Shown here piece by piece: positions 44,982-54,541 of a DNA stretch of 64,000 nucleotides. The notes beneath the pieces are model-generated. The model made no database searches. It was not told the origin of the DNA and worked only from the letters and a program-made list of their open reading frames with translations. Position numbers and translations under genes: made by a program. Origin of the DNA: Salinilacihabitans rarus (GTDB lineage: Archaea > Halobacteriota > Halobacteria > Halobacteriales > Natrialbaceae). Numbering within the stretch: position 1 is the stretch's first letter; every line of letters starts with the position of its first letter. Location of the stretch: assembly GCF_024296665.1 (NCBI RefSeq), contig NZ_CP100762.1, positions 1,984,001 through 2,048,000 of the forward strand, read 5' to 3'.

Positions 44982-47244
44982 GCGGATGAGCAAGGTCTCG
45001 GTGACGGGATCGAAGGCCGTCATGGCCGACGTCATCGGGGCCGTCCACGAACTCAACCGCCTCCACCTCTCGGACTACGACGGCACCTGGCAGGGCTTCG
45101 ACAACGGCGACCCGATCTCGGGCGCCGAGGAGGCCTCCGAGAAGCTGGTGACCGTCCGGGCGCTGGAGAGTACGCTCGACGTTGACGACGACGATGTCGA
45201 GCCCGACTCCGGTCGCCTCGAAGACGGCTGGGAGGAGCGCCTCGAGGAGGTCAGGACCCGCGTCAACGACCTCGACGACGAGCGAAGCGAGGTCCGCGAG
45301 CGGCTCCGACGCGTCGAAGAGCGGATCGACCGCGTCGCGCCGTTCGCCGAACTCGGGATCGACCTCGACCTCCTGTCGGGGTACGAGAGCGTCGACGTCG
45401 TCGTCGGCGAGGGCGACCTCGCGGAGATCGAAGCGGCCCTCGAAGCCGCAGACGAGATCCGTGCCTACGAGACGTTCACCGGCGACTCCGAGAGCGACGT
45501 CGTCGCCATCGTCGCGGCGCCGGCCGACGACGCGGACGTCGACGCCGGAGAGAGCGTCGTCGACGACGCCCTCGTCGGTATCGAGTTCGCCAGCCACGAC
45601 ATCCCCGAGACCGACCGGAGCCCGGACGCGTACGTCCGGGAACTCACGGAGGAGCGCCGCGACCTCGAGGCGACTCTCGAGGAGGTGGACACCGAGATCG
45701 AACGCATCAGGAACGACGAGGCCGGCTTCCTGCTGCGCGCCGAGGAGGCGTTGACCATCGAGGTCCAGCGCGCGGAGGCGCCGCTGCAGTTCGCGACCAC
45801 CCCGCGGGCGTTCGTCGCCGAAGGGTGGATCCCGACGGCGGAGTACGACCGGCTCGTCGCGACGCTCAGCGACGCCGTCGGCGACAGCGTCGAGGTAGAG
45901 GAACTCGAACGGGCCGACTACGACCGCCACGGCGCGCCCACCCACACCGAGGACGTCCAGCAGGGCGGCCCGGCGGCGGCCGAGGACGAGGAGGCCGACC
46001 GCGAGCCCCAGAAGGCCGCCACCGACGGCGGTGAGGCGAGCGGCGCGGACCGATCCTCGTCGGAGGCACGCGCCGACGGCGGCGTCGTCACGATGGACGA
46101 CACGCCGCCGACGGTCCAGAGCAACCCCTCGCCGGCCAAGCCGTTCGAGGTGCTCGTCAAGGCCGTCTCGGCGCCGAAGTACGGCGAACTCGACCCGACG
46201 ATCTTCCTGTTCCTGACGTTCCCGGCGTTCTTCGGGTTCATGATCGGCGACGTCGGCTACGGGATCCTCTACGTGGCCATCGGCTACTACATGTACTCGC
46301 GGTTCGAGAGCACCGGGGTCACCGCCCTCGGCGGCATCGGGATGTGGGCCGGCGGGTTCACGATCCTCTTTGGCCTGCTGTACGGCGAGATCTTCGGGCT
46401 GCACGAACTCGGCGAGATCGTCTGGGGCGGCCACCCGCCGATGGAGAAGGGGCTCTCGCCCGCGACGGTCGACTACGCCTACGCCTGGCTGATCGCCAGC
46501 GTGGTCGTCGGCATAGTCCACCTCAACGTCGGCTACGTGCTCGACTTCGTCGAGAACGTGAGCCACGGGCTCACGGACGCGATCTTCCACAGCGGCTCGT
46601 GGATCCTGATGATCAACGGGCTGTGGATCTGGATCTTCTCGGCCCACGGCGAGAGCCAGAAGCCCGAGTTCCTGTTCACCGCGTTCGACGGCCAGCCGTA
46701 CGACCTCGGCTTCGCCGGCTTCCCGGAGATGGCGCTGGTTACCATCCCCGGCGTCGGCACGCTGACGCTCCCGCTGCTCGTCTTCCTCGTCGGGCTCGTA
46801 ATGTTGGGCATCAGCGACGCGCCCGAACTGGCCGAGGCGCTGTCGGTGCTCGTCAACGCCCTCTCGTACACCCGGATGGCGGCGGTGTTGCTGGCGAAGG
46901 CCGGAATGGCCCTCGTCGTCAACCTGCTGTTCTTCGGGATGTACGAGGACCCCGACGGCGAGTGGCACTTCCTGACCGACCACGACCCGAGCTACGTCGC
47001 CGAACACTACGGCGACGCGGCGGACCTCGTCTTCCCGGGGCTCATGCACGAAGGGGTCGCCGGCCTGCTCGGCGGCATCGTGATCCTGGTGCTGGGGCAC
47101 CTCTTGGTGCTCGCGCTCGGCGTCACGAGCGCCGGTCTACAGGCCGTGCGTCTGGAGTACGTCGAGTTCTTTGGGAAGTTTTATGATGGCGGTGGCAGGA
47201 ACTACGAACCGTTCGGATACGATCGAAACCACAGTGAGGACTGA
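44968..47244 (+). CDS. atpI: A-type ATP synthase subunit I (a)
   Basis: 758 residues; membrane stator that forms the proton or sodium half-channels. Start MLRPERMSKVSVTGSKAVM at 44968 (an ATG six codons later also fits). The N-terminal cytoplasmic half has coiled coils and a low-complexity acidic insert at about 325-375. The C-terminal half from about 405 has seven or eight TM helices, including LSVLVNALSYTRMAAVLLAKAGMA, which carries the essential channel Arg. The frame is open for hundreds of codons upstream, but that is antisense to the methyltransferase gene. Confidence 0.97.
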   Translation: MLRPERMSKVSVTGSKAVMADVIGAVHELNRLHLSDYDGTWQGFDNGDPISGAEEASEKLVTVRALESTLDVDDDDVEPDSGRLEDGWEERLEEVRTRVNDLDDERSEVRERLRRVEERIDRVAPFAELGIDLDLLSGYESVDVVVGEGDLAEIEAALEAADEIRAYETFTGDSESDVVAIVAAPADDADVDAGESVVDDALVGIEFASHDIPETDRSPDAYVRELTEERRDLEATLEEVDTEIERIRNDEAGFLLRAEEALTIEVQRAEAPLQFATTPRAFVAEGWIPTAEYDRLVATLSDAVGDSVEVEELERADYDRHGAPTHTEDVQQGGPAAAEDEEADREPQKAATDGGEASGADRSSSEARADGGVVTMDDTPPTVQSNPSPAKPFEVLVKAVSAPKYGELDPTIFLFLTFPAFFGFMIGDVGYGILYVAIGYYMYSRFESTGVTALGGIGMWAGGFTILFGLLYGEIFGLHELGEIVWGGHPPMEKGLSPATVDYAYAWLIASVVVGIVHLNVGYVLDFVENVSHGLTDAIFHSGSWILMINGLWIWIFSAHGESQKPEFLFTAFDGQPYDLGFAGFPEMALVTIPGVGTLTLPLLVFLVGLVMLGISDAPELAEALSVLVNALSYTRMAAVLLAKAGMALVVNLLFFGMYEDPDGEWHFLTDHDPSYVAEHYGDAADLVFPGLMHEGVAGLLGGIVILVLGHLLVLALGVTSAGLQAVRLEYVEFFGKFYDGGGRNYEPFGYDRNHSED

Positions 47245-47249
47245 ATAAA

Positions 47250-47507
47250 ATGTTCGAATTCACACCTGAACTCGCGGATGTTGTACTGCAAGCTGAAGGC
47301 GGCCCGATGCTGACCGAAAACGGTGCGGCGGCGATCGCCGTCGGTCTCGCCGCCCTCGCGGCGGGGTACGCCGAGCGAGGTATCGGCGCGGCGGCCGTCG
47401 GCGCGATCGCCGAGGACGACGACATGTTCGTTCCGGGGCTGATCCTGACGGTCCTTCCGGAGACCCTCGTGATCCTGGCCCTGGTCGTCGTCTTCCTGGT
47501 CGGATAA
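47250..47507 (+). CDS. atpK: A-type ATP synthase proteolipid subunit K (c)
   Basis: 85 residues, a single helical hairpin: AAAIAVGLAALAAGYAERGIGAAAVGAIAED and FVPGLILTVLPETLVILALVVVFLVG. The Glu in LPETLVIL is the ion-carrying carboxylate of the second helix. Lies six bases after atpI. Confidence 0.97.
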   Translation: MFEFTPELADVVLQAEGGPMLTENGAAAIAVGLAALAAGYAERGIGAAAVGAIAEDDDMFVPGLILTVLPETLVILALVVVFLVG

Positions 47508-47526
47508 CCTCCCCCTTCTCTCACCA

Positions 47527-48108
47527 ATGAGTCTGGACACAGTCGTTGAAGACATTCGGGAAGAGGCCCGCGCGCGTGCGGAGGAAATCCGCGACGAGGG
47601 CGAAGCCCGCGCCGAGGAGATCACCTCGGCAGCGGAGGCCGACGCCGAGGAGATCCGCGAACAGGCCGAACGCGAGGCCGAACGCGAGATCGAGCAGCTG
47701 CGTGAACAGCGTCTCTCCAGCGCGAAGCTGGAGGCGAAACAGAAGCGCCTGGAGGCCCGCCGCGACGTCCTCGGGGAGGTCCGCGAGCGCGTCGAGGAGG
47801 AACTCGCCTCGCTCCCGGACGACACCCGCGAGGAGCTGACCCGCGAACTGCTCGACGCCGCGAGCGTCGAGTTCGAGGAGGGCAACGACGTGAAGGTGTA
47901 CGGTCGGGCTGACGACCGGGAGCTGATCGAGTCGATCCTCGAAGACTACGACGGCTACGAGTACGCCGGCGAGTACGACTGCCTCGGCGGCGTCGTCGTC
48001 GAGGGCGAGGGCTCGCGGCTGCGGGTCAACAACACGTTCGACTCGATGCTCGAGGACGTCTGGGAGGACAACCTCCGGGAGATCAGCGACCGACTCTTCG
48101 AGCAATGA
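47527..48108 (+). CDS. atpE: A-type ATP synthase subunit E
   Basis: 193 residues. N-terminal two thirds form the peripheral-stalk coiled coil (ARAEEIRDEGEARAEEITSAAEADAEEI...). The C-terminal part (YDCLGGVVVEGEGSRLRVNNTFDSMLEDVWEDNLREISDRLF) is the globular head that binds A3B3. ATGA overlap with atpC. Confidence 0.97.
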   Translation: MSLDTVVEDIREEARARAEEIRDEGEARAEEITSAAEADAEEIREQAEREAEREIEQLREQRLSSAKLEAKQKRLEARRDVLGEVRERVEEELASLPDDTREELTRELLDAASVEFEEGNDVKVYGRADDRELIESILEDYDGYEYAGEYDCLGGVVVEGEGSRLRVNNTFDSMLEDVWEDNLREISDRLFEQ

Positions 48109-49157
48109 GCACTGGTTCCTCGAATCCGGAGTACGTGAACGCCCGCGTCAGGGCGCGTCGAGCCGTGTTGTTCGACGACGAGGACTATCGGAAGCTGATC
48201 CGGATGGGGCCGAGCGAGATCGCGCGGTTCATGGAGGAGACCGAGTACGAGCGCGAGATCAACGCACTCGGTACGCGCTTTTCCGGCGTCGACCTGATCG
48301 AGTACGCGCTGAACCGCAACCTCGCGAAGCACTTCCACGACCTGCTCGACTGGTCCGAGGGGCGCACGTACGACCTCGTCGCCCGGTACCTCCGGAAGTT
48401 CGACGTCTGGAACGTCAAAACCGCCATCCGCGGCATCTACACCGACACGCCGGCCGACGAGATCCGCCCGGACCTCATCCGCGCGGGCGAACTCGAAGAC
48501 GCGACGCTCGAACGCATCGTCGAGGCCGACTCGATCGAGGACGTCGTCGAACTGCTGCGGGGAACGATCTTCTACGAGCCGCTCTCGGAGGCGTACGAGC
48601 GCTACGAGGAGACCGACGTGCTCGTGCCCCTCGAGAACGCGCTCGACCGCACGTTCTACGAGCACCTGCTCGACGACCTCGGCCGCCCCCAGGAGGGCCC
48701 CGGGGCGATGTACGTCGAGTTCCTCGAAGCCGAGATCGACTTCCGCAACGCGCGAAACGCCCTGCGGCTCGCGCGAAGCGGCGCGGACCTCGACCCCGCG
48801 GAGTACTACATCGAGGGCGGCGTGCTGTTCAGCCGGTCGGAGCTGCGCCGGCTCGTCAGCGATTACGACGCGCTGGTCTCGCACATCGCCGACAGTCGCC
48901 GGTACGGCGACCGGCTGTCCGAGGCCCTCTCGTGGCTGCGCGAAGCTGACAGCCTTATCCAGTTCGAGCACGCACTAGACGCTGCGTTGCTCGAGTACTC
49001 CGACCGACTCTCGAGCATCTACCCGGTCTCGATCTCGGCCGTGCTCTCGTACATCCTCGCGAAGGAACGCGAGGTCGAGAACATCCGTGCGATCGCCCGC
49101 GGTCGCGAGGTCGGGCTCGCCGAGAACGAGATCGAAGAGGAGCTGGTGATCCTATGA
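48105..49157 (+). CDS. atpC: A-type ATP synthase subunit C
   Basis: 350 residues, the funnel-shaped connector between the central stalk and proteolipid ring. NPEYVNARVRARRAVLFDDEDYRKLIRM near the start and YPVSISAVLSYILAKEREVENIRAIARG near the end are family signatures. Overlaps atpE and atpF by four bases each. Confidence 0.97.
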   Translation: MSTGSSNPEYVNARVRARRAVLFDDEDYRKLIRMGPSEIARFMEETEYEREINALGTRFSGVDLIEYALNRNLAKHFHDLLDWSEGRTYDLVARYLRKFDVWNVKTAIRGIYTDTPADEIRPDLIRAGELEDATLERIVEADSIEDVVELLRGTIFYEPLSEAYERYEETDVLVPLENALDRTFYEHLLDDLGRPQEGPGAMYVEFLEAEIDFRNARNALRLARSGADLDPAEYYIEGGVLFSRSELRRLVSDYDALVSHIADSRRYGDRLSEALSWLREADSLIQFEHALDAALLEYSDRLSSIYPVSISAVLSYILAKEREVENIRAIARGREVGLAENEIEEELVIL

Positions 49158-49483
49158 GCCAGGAGATAGCCGTCGTCGGCAGCCCGGAGTTCACGACCGG
49201 CTTCCGACTCGCAGGCGTCAGGCGATTCGAGGACGTTCCGGACGCGGAGAAAGACGAGTCGCTCGACGACGCCGTCGCGACCGTCATGGAGGACGAGGAC
49301 GTCGGGATCGTCGTCATGCACGACGACGACCTCGAGTACCTCTCGCGGAACGTCCGGAACGAAGTGGAGACGAGCGTCGAACCGGTCGTCGTCACCATCG
49401 GGAGCGGTACGGGTGGTGGCGGGCTTCGTGAACAGATCAAGCGCGCCATCGGCATCGACCTGATGGACGACAACAACGAGTGA
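49154..49483 (+). CDS. atpF: A-type ATP synthase subunit F
   Basis: 109 residues. Rossmann-like [22 protein letters not shown] start and [17 protein letters not shown] centre are typical of the central-stalk F subunit. Four bases separate it from atpA. Confidence 0.96.
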   Translation: MSQEIAVVGSPEFTTGFRLAGVRRFEDVPDAEKDESLDDAVATVMEDEDVGIVVMHDDDLEYLSRNVRNEVETSVEPVVVTIGSGTGGGGLREQIKRAIGIDLMDDNNE

Positions 49484-49487
49484 AACC

Positions 49488-51251
49488 ATGAGTCAGGCAG
49501 AAGAGACCGAAACCGTCCAGGAAGACGGTGTAATCGAAAGCGTGAGCGGTCCGGTCGTGACCGCCACGGACCTCGACGCCCGGATGAACGACGTCGTCTA
49601 CGTCGGAACGGAAGGGCTGATGGGCGAGGTCATCGAGATCGAAGGGAACCTGACCACGATTCAGGTGTACGAGGAGACCTCCGGGGTCGGCCCCGGCGAA
49701 CCCGTCGAGAACACGGGCGAACCCCTGAGCGTCGACCTCGGGCCGGGGATGCTGGACTCCATCTACGACGGCGTCCAGCGCCCGCTCGACGAACTCGAGG
49801 AGAAGATGGCCTCGGCGTTCCTCGACCGCGGGGTCGACGCGCCGGGCATCGACCTCGAGAAGCAGTGGGAGTTTACCCCCACGGTCGAGGAGGGCGACGA
49901 GGTCGCCCCCGGCGACGTCGTCGGCGAAGTCCCCGAGACCGAGAGCATCACCCACCGCGTGATGGTCCCGCCGGGCTACGAGGGCGGCGAGGTGACGTCG
50001 ATCGAGGCCGGCGAGTTCACGGTCGAGGAGGCCGTCGCCGAACTCGACTCCGGCGAGGAGATCACGATGCACCAGGAGTGGCCGGTCCGCGAACCGCGCC
50101 CGGCCGCCGAGAAGGAGACGCCGACGATCCCGCTCGTCTCGGGCCAGCGCATCCTCGACGGCCTGTTCCCGATCGCGAAAGGCGGGACCGCGGCGATCCC
50201 CGGCCCGTTCGGCTCGGGCAAGACGGTCACCCAGCACCAGCTCGCCAAGTGGGCCGACGCGGACATCGTCGTCTACGTCGGCTGTGGCGAGCGGGGCAAC
50301 GAGATGACCGAGGTCATCGAGGACTTCCCGGAACTGGAAGACCCGAAGACGGGCAAGCCGCTGATGTCCCGGACGTGTCTCATCGCTAACACGTCGAACA
50401 TGCCCGTCGCGGCCCGCGAGTCCTGCATCTACACCGGGATCACCATCGCGGAGTACTTCCGCGACATGGGCTACGACGTCGCGCTGATGGCCGACTCCAC
50501 CTCGCGGTGGGCCGAGGCGATGCGCGAAATCTCCTCGCGGCTGGAGGAGATGCCCGGCGAGGAGGGCTACCCCGCGTACCTCGCCGCGTCCCTGTCGGAG
50601 TTCTACGAGCGCGCCGGCCTGTTCCAGAACATCAACGGCACCGAGGGATCGGTGTCGGTCATCGGCGCGGTCTCGCCGCCGGGCGGTGACTTCTCGGAGC
50701 CGGTCACCCAGAACACGCTGCGTATCGTCAAGACGTTCTGGGCGCTGGACGCCGACCTCGCGGAACGCCGGCACTTCCCGGCGATCAACTGGAACGAGTC
50801 CTACTCGCTGTACCGCCAGCAACTCGACCCCTGGTACCGCGAGAACGTCGCCGACGACTACCCCGAGATTCGCCAGTGGGCGATCGACACGCTCGACGAG
50901 GAGGACGAACTCCAGGAGATCGTCCAGCTCGTCGGCAAGGACGCCCTGCCGGAGGACCAGCAGCTGACCCTCGAGGTCGCCCGCTACCTCCGCGAGGCGT
51001 GGCTCCAGCAGAACGCGTTCCACGACGTCGACACCTACTGCGAACCGGAGAAGACCTACCGAATGTTGCAGGCGATCGAGACGTTCAGCGACGAGGCGTT
51101 CGACGCCCTCGACGCGGGCGTCCCGGTCGACGAGATCACCGACGTCGACGCCATCCCGCGGCTCAACCGGATGGGGACCGCCGAGGAGTACGACGAGTTC
51201 ATCGCGGACCTCGAATCGGACCTCAAAGAACAGATCAGGGAGCTGTACTAA
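49488..51251 (+). CDS. atpA: A-type ATP synthase catalytic subunit A
   Basis: 587 residues. Catalytic P-loop [13 protein letters not shown] is at about 242-254, [10 protein letters not shown] follows, and [31 protein letters not shown] is the ATP-synthase signature region. The non-homologous insert typical of A subunits (about 115-195) is present. No intein. Two bases separate it from atpB. Confidence 0.99.
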   Translation: MSQAEETETVQEDGVIESVSGPVVTATDLDARMNDVVYVGTEGLMGEVIEIEGNLTTIQVYEETSGVGPGEPVENTGEPLSVDLGPGMLDSIYDGVQRPLDELEEKMASAFLDRGVDAPGIDLEKQWEFTPTVEEGDEVAPGDVVGEVPETESITHRVMVPPGYEGGEVTSIEAGEFTVEEAVAELDSGEEITMHQEWPVREPRPAAEKETPTIPLVSGQRILDGLFPIAKGGTAAIPGPFGSGKTVTQHQLAKWADADIVVYVGCGERGNEMTEVIEDFPELEDPKTGKPLMSRTCLIANTSNMPVAARESCIYTGITIAEYFRDMGYDVALMADSTSRWAEAMREISSRLEEMPGEEGYPAYLAASLSEFYERAGLFQNINGTEGSVSVIGAVSPPGGDFSEPVTQNTLRIVKTFWALDADLAERRHFPAINWNESYSLYRQQLDPWYRENVADDYPEIRQWAIDTLDEEDELQEIVQLVGKDALPEDQQLTLEVARYLREAWLQQNAFHDVDTYCEPEKTYRMLQAIETFSDEAFDALDAGVPVDEITDVDAIPRLNRMGTAEEYDEFIADLESDLKEQIRELY

Positions 51252-51253
51252 CC

Positions 51254-52660
51254 ATGAAGGAGTACCAAACGATTACGGAGATCAGCGGTCCGCTGGTGTT
51301 CGCCGAGGTCGACGAACCCGTCGGCTACGACGAGATCGTCGAGATCGAGACGCCGGACGGCAAGACCCTGCGCGGGCAGGTGCTGGAGACCAGCGAGGGA
51401 CTCGTCTCGATCCAGGTGTTCGAGGGGACCGGCGGCATCGACCGCAACGCCTCGGTGCGCTTCCTGGGCGAGACGATGAAGATGCCCGTCACCGAGGACC
51501 TCCTCGGGCGGGTGCTCGACGGCTCGGGGAACCCGATCGACGGGGGCCCGGAGATCGTTCCCGAGGAACGGGTCGACATCGTCGGCGAGGCGATCAACCC
51601 CTACTCCCGGGAGTACCCCGAGGAGTTCATCCAGACCGGCGTCTCGGCCATCGACGGCATGAACACGCTGGTTCGCGGCCAGAAGCTGCCGATCTTCTCC
51701 GGGTCGGGGCTGCCACACAACGAACTCGCCTTGCAGATCGCCCGGCAGGCGACCGTCCCCGAGGAGGCCGACGAGGAGGGCGAAGGCTCCGAGTTCGCGG
51801 TCATCTTCGGCGCGATGGGCATCACCCAGGAGGAGGCAAACGAGTTCATGGAGGACTTCGAGCGCACCGGCGCGCTGGAGCGTTCGGTCGTCTTCATGAA
51901 CCTCGCGGACGACCCCGCAGTCGAGCGGACGGTCACGCCGCGACTCGCGCTGACCACGGCGGAGTACCTCGCCTTCGAGAAGGGCTACCACGTGCTGGTC
52001 ATCCTCACGGACATCACCAACTACTGTGAGGCGCTGCGCGAGATCGGCGCCGCCCGCGAGGAGGTGCCGGGCCGGCGTGGCTACCCCGGCTACATGTACA
52101 CCGACCTGGCGACGCTGTACGAGCGCGCCGGCCGGATCGAGGGCCGCGAGGGGTCCGTGACGCAGATTCCGATCCTGACGATGCCCTCCGACGACATCAC
52201 CCACCCGATCCCGGACCTGACGGGGTACATCACGGAGGGGCAGATCATCGTCGACCGGTCGCTGAACTCCCAGGGCGTCGAGCCGCCGATCGACGTGCTG
52301 CCGTCGCTGTCCCGACTGATGGACGACGGGATCGGCGAGGGGCTGACCCGCGCCGACCACGGCGACGTCTCCGACCAGCTGTACGCGGCGTACGCGGAGG
52401 GCGAGGACCTGCGCGACCTCGTGAACATCGTCGGCCGCGAGGCGCTCTCCGAGCGGGACAACAAGTTCCTCGACTTCGCCGACCGCTTCGAGGAGGAGTT
52501 CGTCCAGCAGGGGTACGACACCAACCGCTCGATCGAGGACACCCTCGAGATCGGCTGGGACCTCCTGTCGACGCTCCCGCGGGAGGAACTCAACCGCGTC
52601 GACGAGGAGTTCATCGAGGAGCACTACCGCGAGGGCGACGTGGTCGAGGTCGAGGCCTGA
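51254..52660 (+). CDS. atpB: A-type ATP synthase regulatory subunit B
   Basis: 468 residues. Non-catalytic nucleotide-binding subunit: the P-loop is replaced by [19 protein letters not shown], as expected. [40 protein letters not shown] is the family signature. Start ATG at 51254. Unlike many archaeal operons, atpD does not follow directly; 1.9 kb separate them. Confidence 0.99.
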   Translation: MKEYQTITEISGPLVFAEVDEPVGYDEIVEIETPDGKTLRGQVLETSEGLVSIQVFEGTGGIDRNASVRFLGETMKMPVTEDLLGRVLDGSGNPIDGGPEIVPEERVDIVGEAINPYSREYPEEFIQTGVSAIDGMNTLVRGQKLPIFSGSGLPHNELALQIARQATVPEEADEEGEGSEFAVIFGAMGITQEEANEFMEDFERTGALERSVVFMNLADDPAVERTVTPRLALTTAEYLAFEKGYHVLVILTDITNYCEALREIGAAREEVPGRRGYPGYMYTDLATLYERAGRIEGREGSVTQIPILTMPSDDITHPIPDLTGYITEGQIIVDRSLNSQGVEPPIDVLPSLSRLMDDGIGEGLTRADHGDVSDQLYAAYAEGEDLRDLVNIVGREALSERDNKFLDFADRFEEEFVQQGYDTNRSIEDTLEIGWDLLSTLPREELNRVDEEFIEEHYREGDVVEVEA

Positions 52661-52766
52661 CAGCGGCAGCGTTTCGTATCGCCGACGGCTTGCAGTTCTC
52701 GTCGCGACGCGAACGGGTTCGGTTCTACGGCCACCGTCGGCAAATGTTCGATCGCACCGAAACAGG

Positions 52767-52895
52767 TTTTATCACGATATGTCGTTACTCATTCGCATAG
52801 AGAAGCCGTTGCTCGTTACCGACTTTCTCGACCGTGCATGGGAGTACTACGCCGACGACGAGGCCGTGGTCGCCACCACCGGAGAGCGATACACC
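52767..52895 (+). pseudogene. Stump of an acyl-CoA synthetase (AMP-forming) gene with promoter
   Basis: From 52797 the frame reads IEKPLLVTDFLDRAWEYY, then ADDEAVVATTGERYT up to 52895, closely like the N terminus of haloarchaeal fatty-acid-CoA ligases (M-x-KPLLVTDFLDRA...). After that the similarity and the high G+C end abruptly. A BRE/TATA pair (CACCGAAACAGGTTTTATCA, TATA at 52767-52772) is placed for a leaderless start at 52797, where the codon is ATA and not ATG. The true gene is missing its remaining roughly 500 codons. An ATG at 52779 opens a 77-codon frame across the junction, unlikely to be functional. Confidence 0.7.
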
Positions 52896-53107
52896 TCAAG
52901 TTCTGAGATGGTATTTGAAAAGTCTAATTCGATCCAGTCTCTACGAGCACCGAGGCAGGATATTTTCTATTTTCAGGATTTAAAATTATACTGTCTCATC
53001 TCTCGCTCTTAACTACATACCTCCGCCACGAGATCGCCTTTTAATATGAGCTATTACTAATATCCATACAAGACAGAGGATGGGAAAAGCTAGTCGCTTA
53101 GTTAACT

Positions 53108-53938
53108 CTAGAAGGGCTTCTCATTCTCATCGATATACGAATAAGTTTTGAAGTCGCTCTTATCTAAGGCAGTTCCGCCTTCCAGATAGTCGAGAACCGC
53201 ATGCGACGTACATCGAGTAAATGCAGGCTGAAGGTTAATAGTGTTATAAGTAGTCCACGAGTTTCCGAAACATCCTTCGTCAGGTGGGTTATTATCGAAC
53301 CAGTCATTAGCCGCATTCGTATAGCCGGTGGCCATGATCGTAGCCTTCCCGCCTTCACCGTGCATATCAGGGTGTCCGTGACTGTGAACGGCCCCCATAC
53401 AGTGTGCGACCTCGTGAATAGCAGTGTTATACCCATACTGATATCCGGTAAGACGGTTCAGTTCAGCGTGGTTATTATTCGCGTAACAGACGCTTCCTTC
53501 CGACGAATAAATTTTTTCGTCGATAGTGGAACGACCGAGATTATAGTCAGAACCTCCATGAATAATGACAAAGTTCATTTGGCCCGGATTCTGGTAAGTT
53601 GACGGCACAGCGTCACGAACCGGATCTTCCCAGTCCGAACCGTTTCCGCTGAGGGAAACGTCGTAAGCGCGCCCCAGATCTGAAACATAAACATTATGTA
53701 CATATCCAACCCATGTTTCTAGCCACGAAGCGAAGTCGTTTAACCCATCACGGACACCGTTAAAGAACGGTTGATCAGGATCACCGACCGAATCACCGGT
53801 GTGGATCTTAAATGATAATTCTGTGATGTCTTTCGCAGTATCGCTGTAAGCGGCACCGACACCGGCTATACCTGCGGTGGCAGCTGTAGCACCAGCAGCT
53901 CTCATTACGTCACGTCGGGAAAGTTGTCGGTCAGACAT
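53108..53938 (-). CDS. Tat-exported metzincin-type zinc metalloprotease
   Basis: 276 residues. Twin-arginine signal LSRRDVMRAAGATAATAGIAG (RR at 8-9; hydrophobic core to about 30). The extended zinc motif H175-E-V-A-H179-C-M-G-A-V-H185 is exactly HExxHxxGxxH, and the Met-turn IMATGY (M202) follows 17 residues later, the spacing expected of metzincins. Cysteines at 151, 180, 223 and 243 could form disulfides outside the cell. A minus-strand AATTTATTAC box at 53964-53973 gives a promoter close to the ATG. Much more AT-rich than the surrounding genes, so recently acquired. Substrate unknown. Confidence 0.85.
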   Translation of the reverse strand: MSDRQLSRRDVMRAAGATAATAGIAGVGAAYSDTAKDITELSFKIHTGDSVGDPDQPFFNGVRDGLNDFASWLETWVGYVHNVYVSDLGRAYDVSLSGNGSDWEDPVRDAVPSTYQNPGQMNFVIIHGGSDYNLGRSTIDEKIYSSEGSVCYANNNHAELNRLTGYQYGYNTAIHEVAHCMGAVHSHGHPDMHGEGGKATIMATGYTNAANDWFDNNPPDEGCFGNSWTTYNTINLQPAFTRCTSHAVLDYLEGGTALDKSDFKTYSYIDENEKPF

Positions 53939-53963
53939 CTCAGAACTACATAAAATACGGAAG

Positions 53964-53973
53964 GTAATAAATT
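53964..53973 (-). promoter_or_regulatory. TATA box of the metzincin gene
   Basis: Minus-strand AATTTATTAC preceded by TTGGAAAG, about 26-35 bases before the start codon at 53938. Confidence 0.45.
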
Positions 53974-54337
53974 CTTTCCAAGACTAGTCCTATTAGTATC
54001 TTATAAAATTACTAAAATTGAAAAGCAGGCTCCTGTTTTGGGCGGGTTTTAGGCCTTAAAACCGATATTGAGGCGGTTGAAGGCGTTATCTAGTGTTCAT
54101 TCACCTATCGGATCACGTGAGCGGCTTCATTAGTAATCTGCTAAGAGAGAATATAACTTCGAGTCATGGAAAAGCAATCCGATCGCGAGTGTTTCTATCA
54201 TATTTTGTTATCCTACAAATATTATTTTTAGTATATCGACATTTTCGCTATTCGACAATGAACGGCAAACTTCGCTTCCCAGCTTCCGGTTCATACTGAA
54301 CAGGGGCCCGTAAACCGGGAAATCGAGAACATATTAG

Positions 54338-54460
54338 TTATTTTATATATTGCCACAGTATTCCGAAAATAGGAGTTTCAAAATCCCCGGGCATATCGTC
54401 CACGGTTGAATAGACGTTAGACAGTGCCAACCTTGCGAAGCTAGAGGCATCACAATAGCC
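54338..54460 (-). pseudogene. Possible IS5-type transposase remnant
   Basis: A 40-residue minus-strand segment ending in a TAA at 54338 includes DASSFARLALSNVYS. The D-A-S-x-F-x-R-x3-S-x2-Y pattern recalls the DASGF(D)R...S..Y stretch around a catalytic Asp in haloarchaeal IS5-family transposases. The downstream sequence (TVDDMPGDFETPIFGILWQYIK) does not continue the match. Weak evidence, reported because of its place at the island edge. Confidence 0.22.
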
Positions 54461-54497
54461 GTTCCGGCCGCTGGACCTGCGCCTTTGAGCGGAACGG

Positions 54498-54511
54498 AAC
54501 TGTAAACAGTT
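54498..54511. repeat. Inverted repeat AACTGT-AA-ACAGTT before atpD
   Basis: Perfect six-base arms around AA, 31-44 bases before the atpD ATG, in the position of the BRE/TATA region of an atpD promoter. It could be an operator, or the boundary of the island. Confidence 0.4.
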
Positions 54512-54541
54512 ATCCGACTGGGGGCACAAGCGACCACCAAG

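Larger units (their letters stand above)
52896..54480. other. AT-rich island between atpB and atpD
   Basis: Base composition falls sharply here: 53101-53160 has 23 G/C of 60, against 38 of 60 at 52441-52500 in atpB. The only convincing gene is the metzincin-type protease. The stretches 52896-53107 and 53939-54480 hold no gene I can support; the second contains a CAGG-CT-CCTG inverted repeat at about 54020-54031 with T-runs after it and a possible transposase remnant near 54340-54460. The edges are the acyl-CoA synthetase stump and the atpD promoter. No flanking direct repeat or integrase is visible, so the mode of entry is unknown. Confidence 0.75.

Noticed and set aside
44806-47100. 764-codon open frame on the minus strand opposite atpH/atpI
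   Set aside because: Antisense shadow caused by the GC-rich codon bias; its translation has no family features, and both sense genes are certain.
49488-51251. Intein in atpA
   Set aside because: The P-loop region runs without interruption and the length is normal for the family.
53201-53602. 133-codon plus-strand frame inside the metzincin gene
   Set aside because: Opposite to a protein with intact Tat signal and zinc motif.
54093-54299. 68-codon plus-strand frame in the AT-rich island
   Set aside because: GTG start, no recognisable domain, and no promoter placed for it; stays unsupported.
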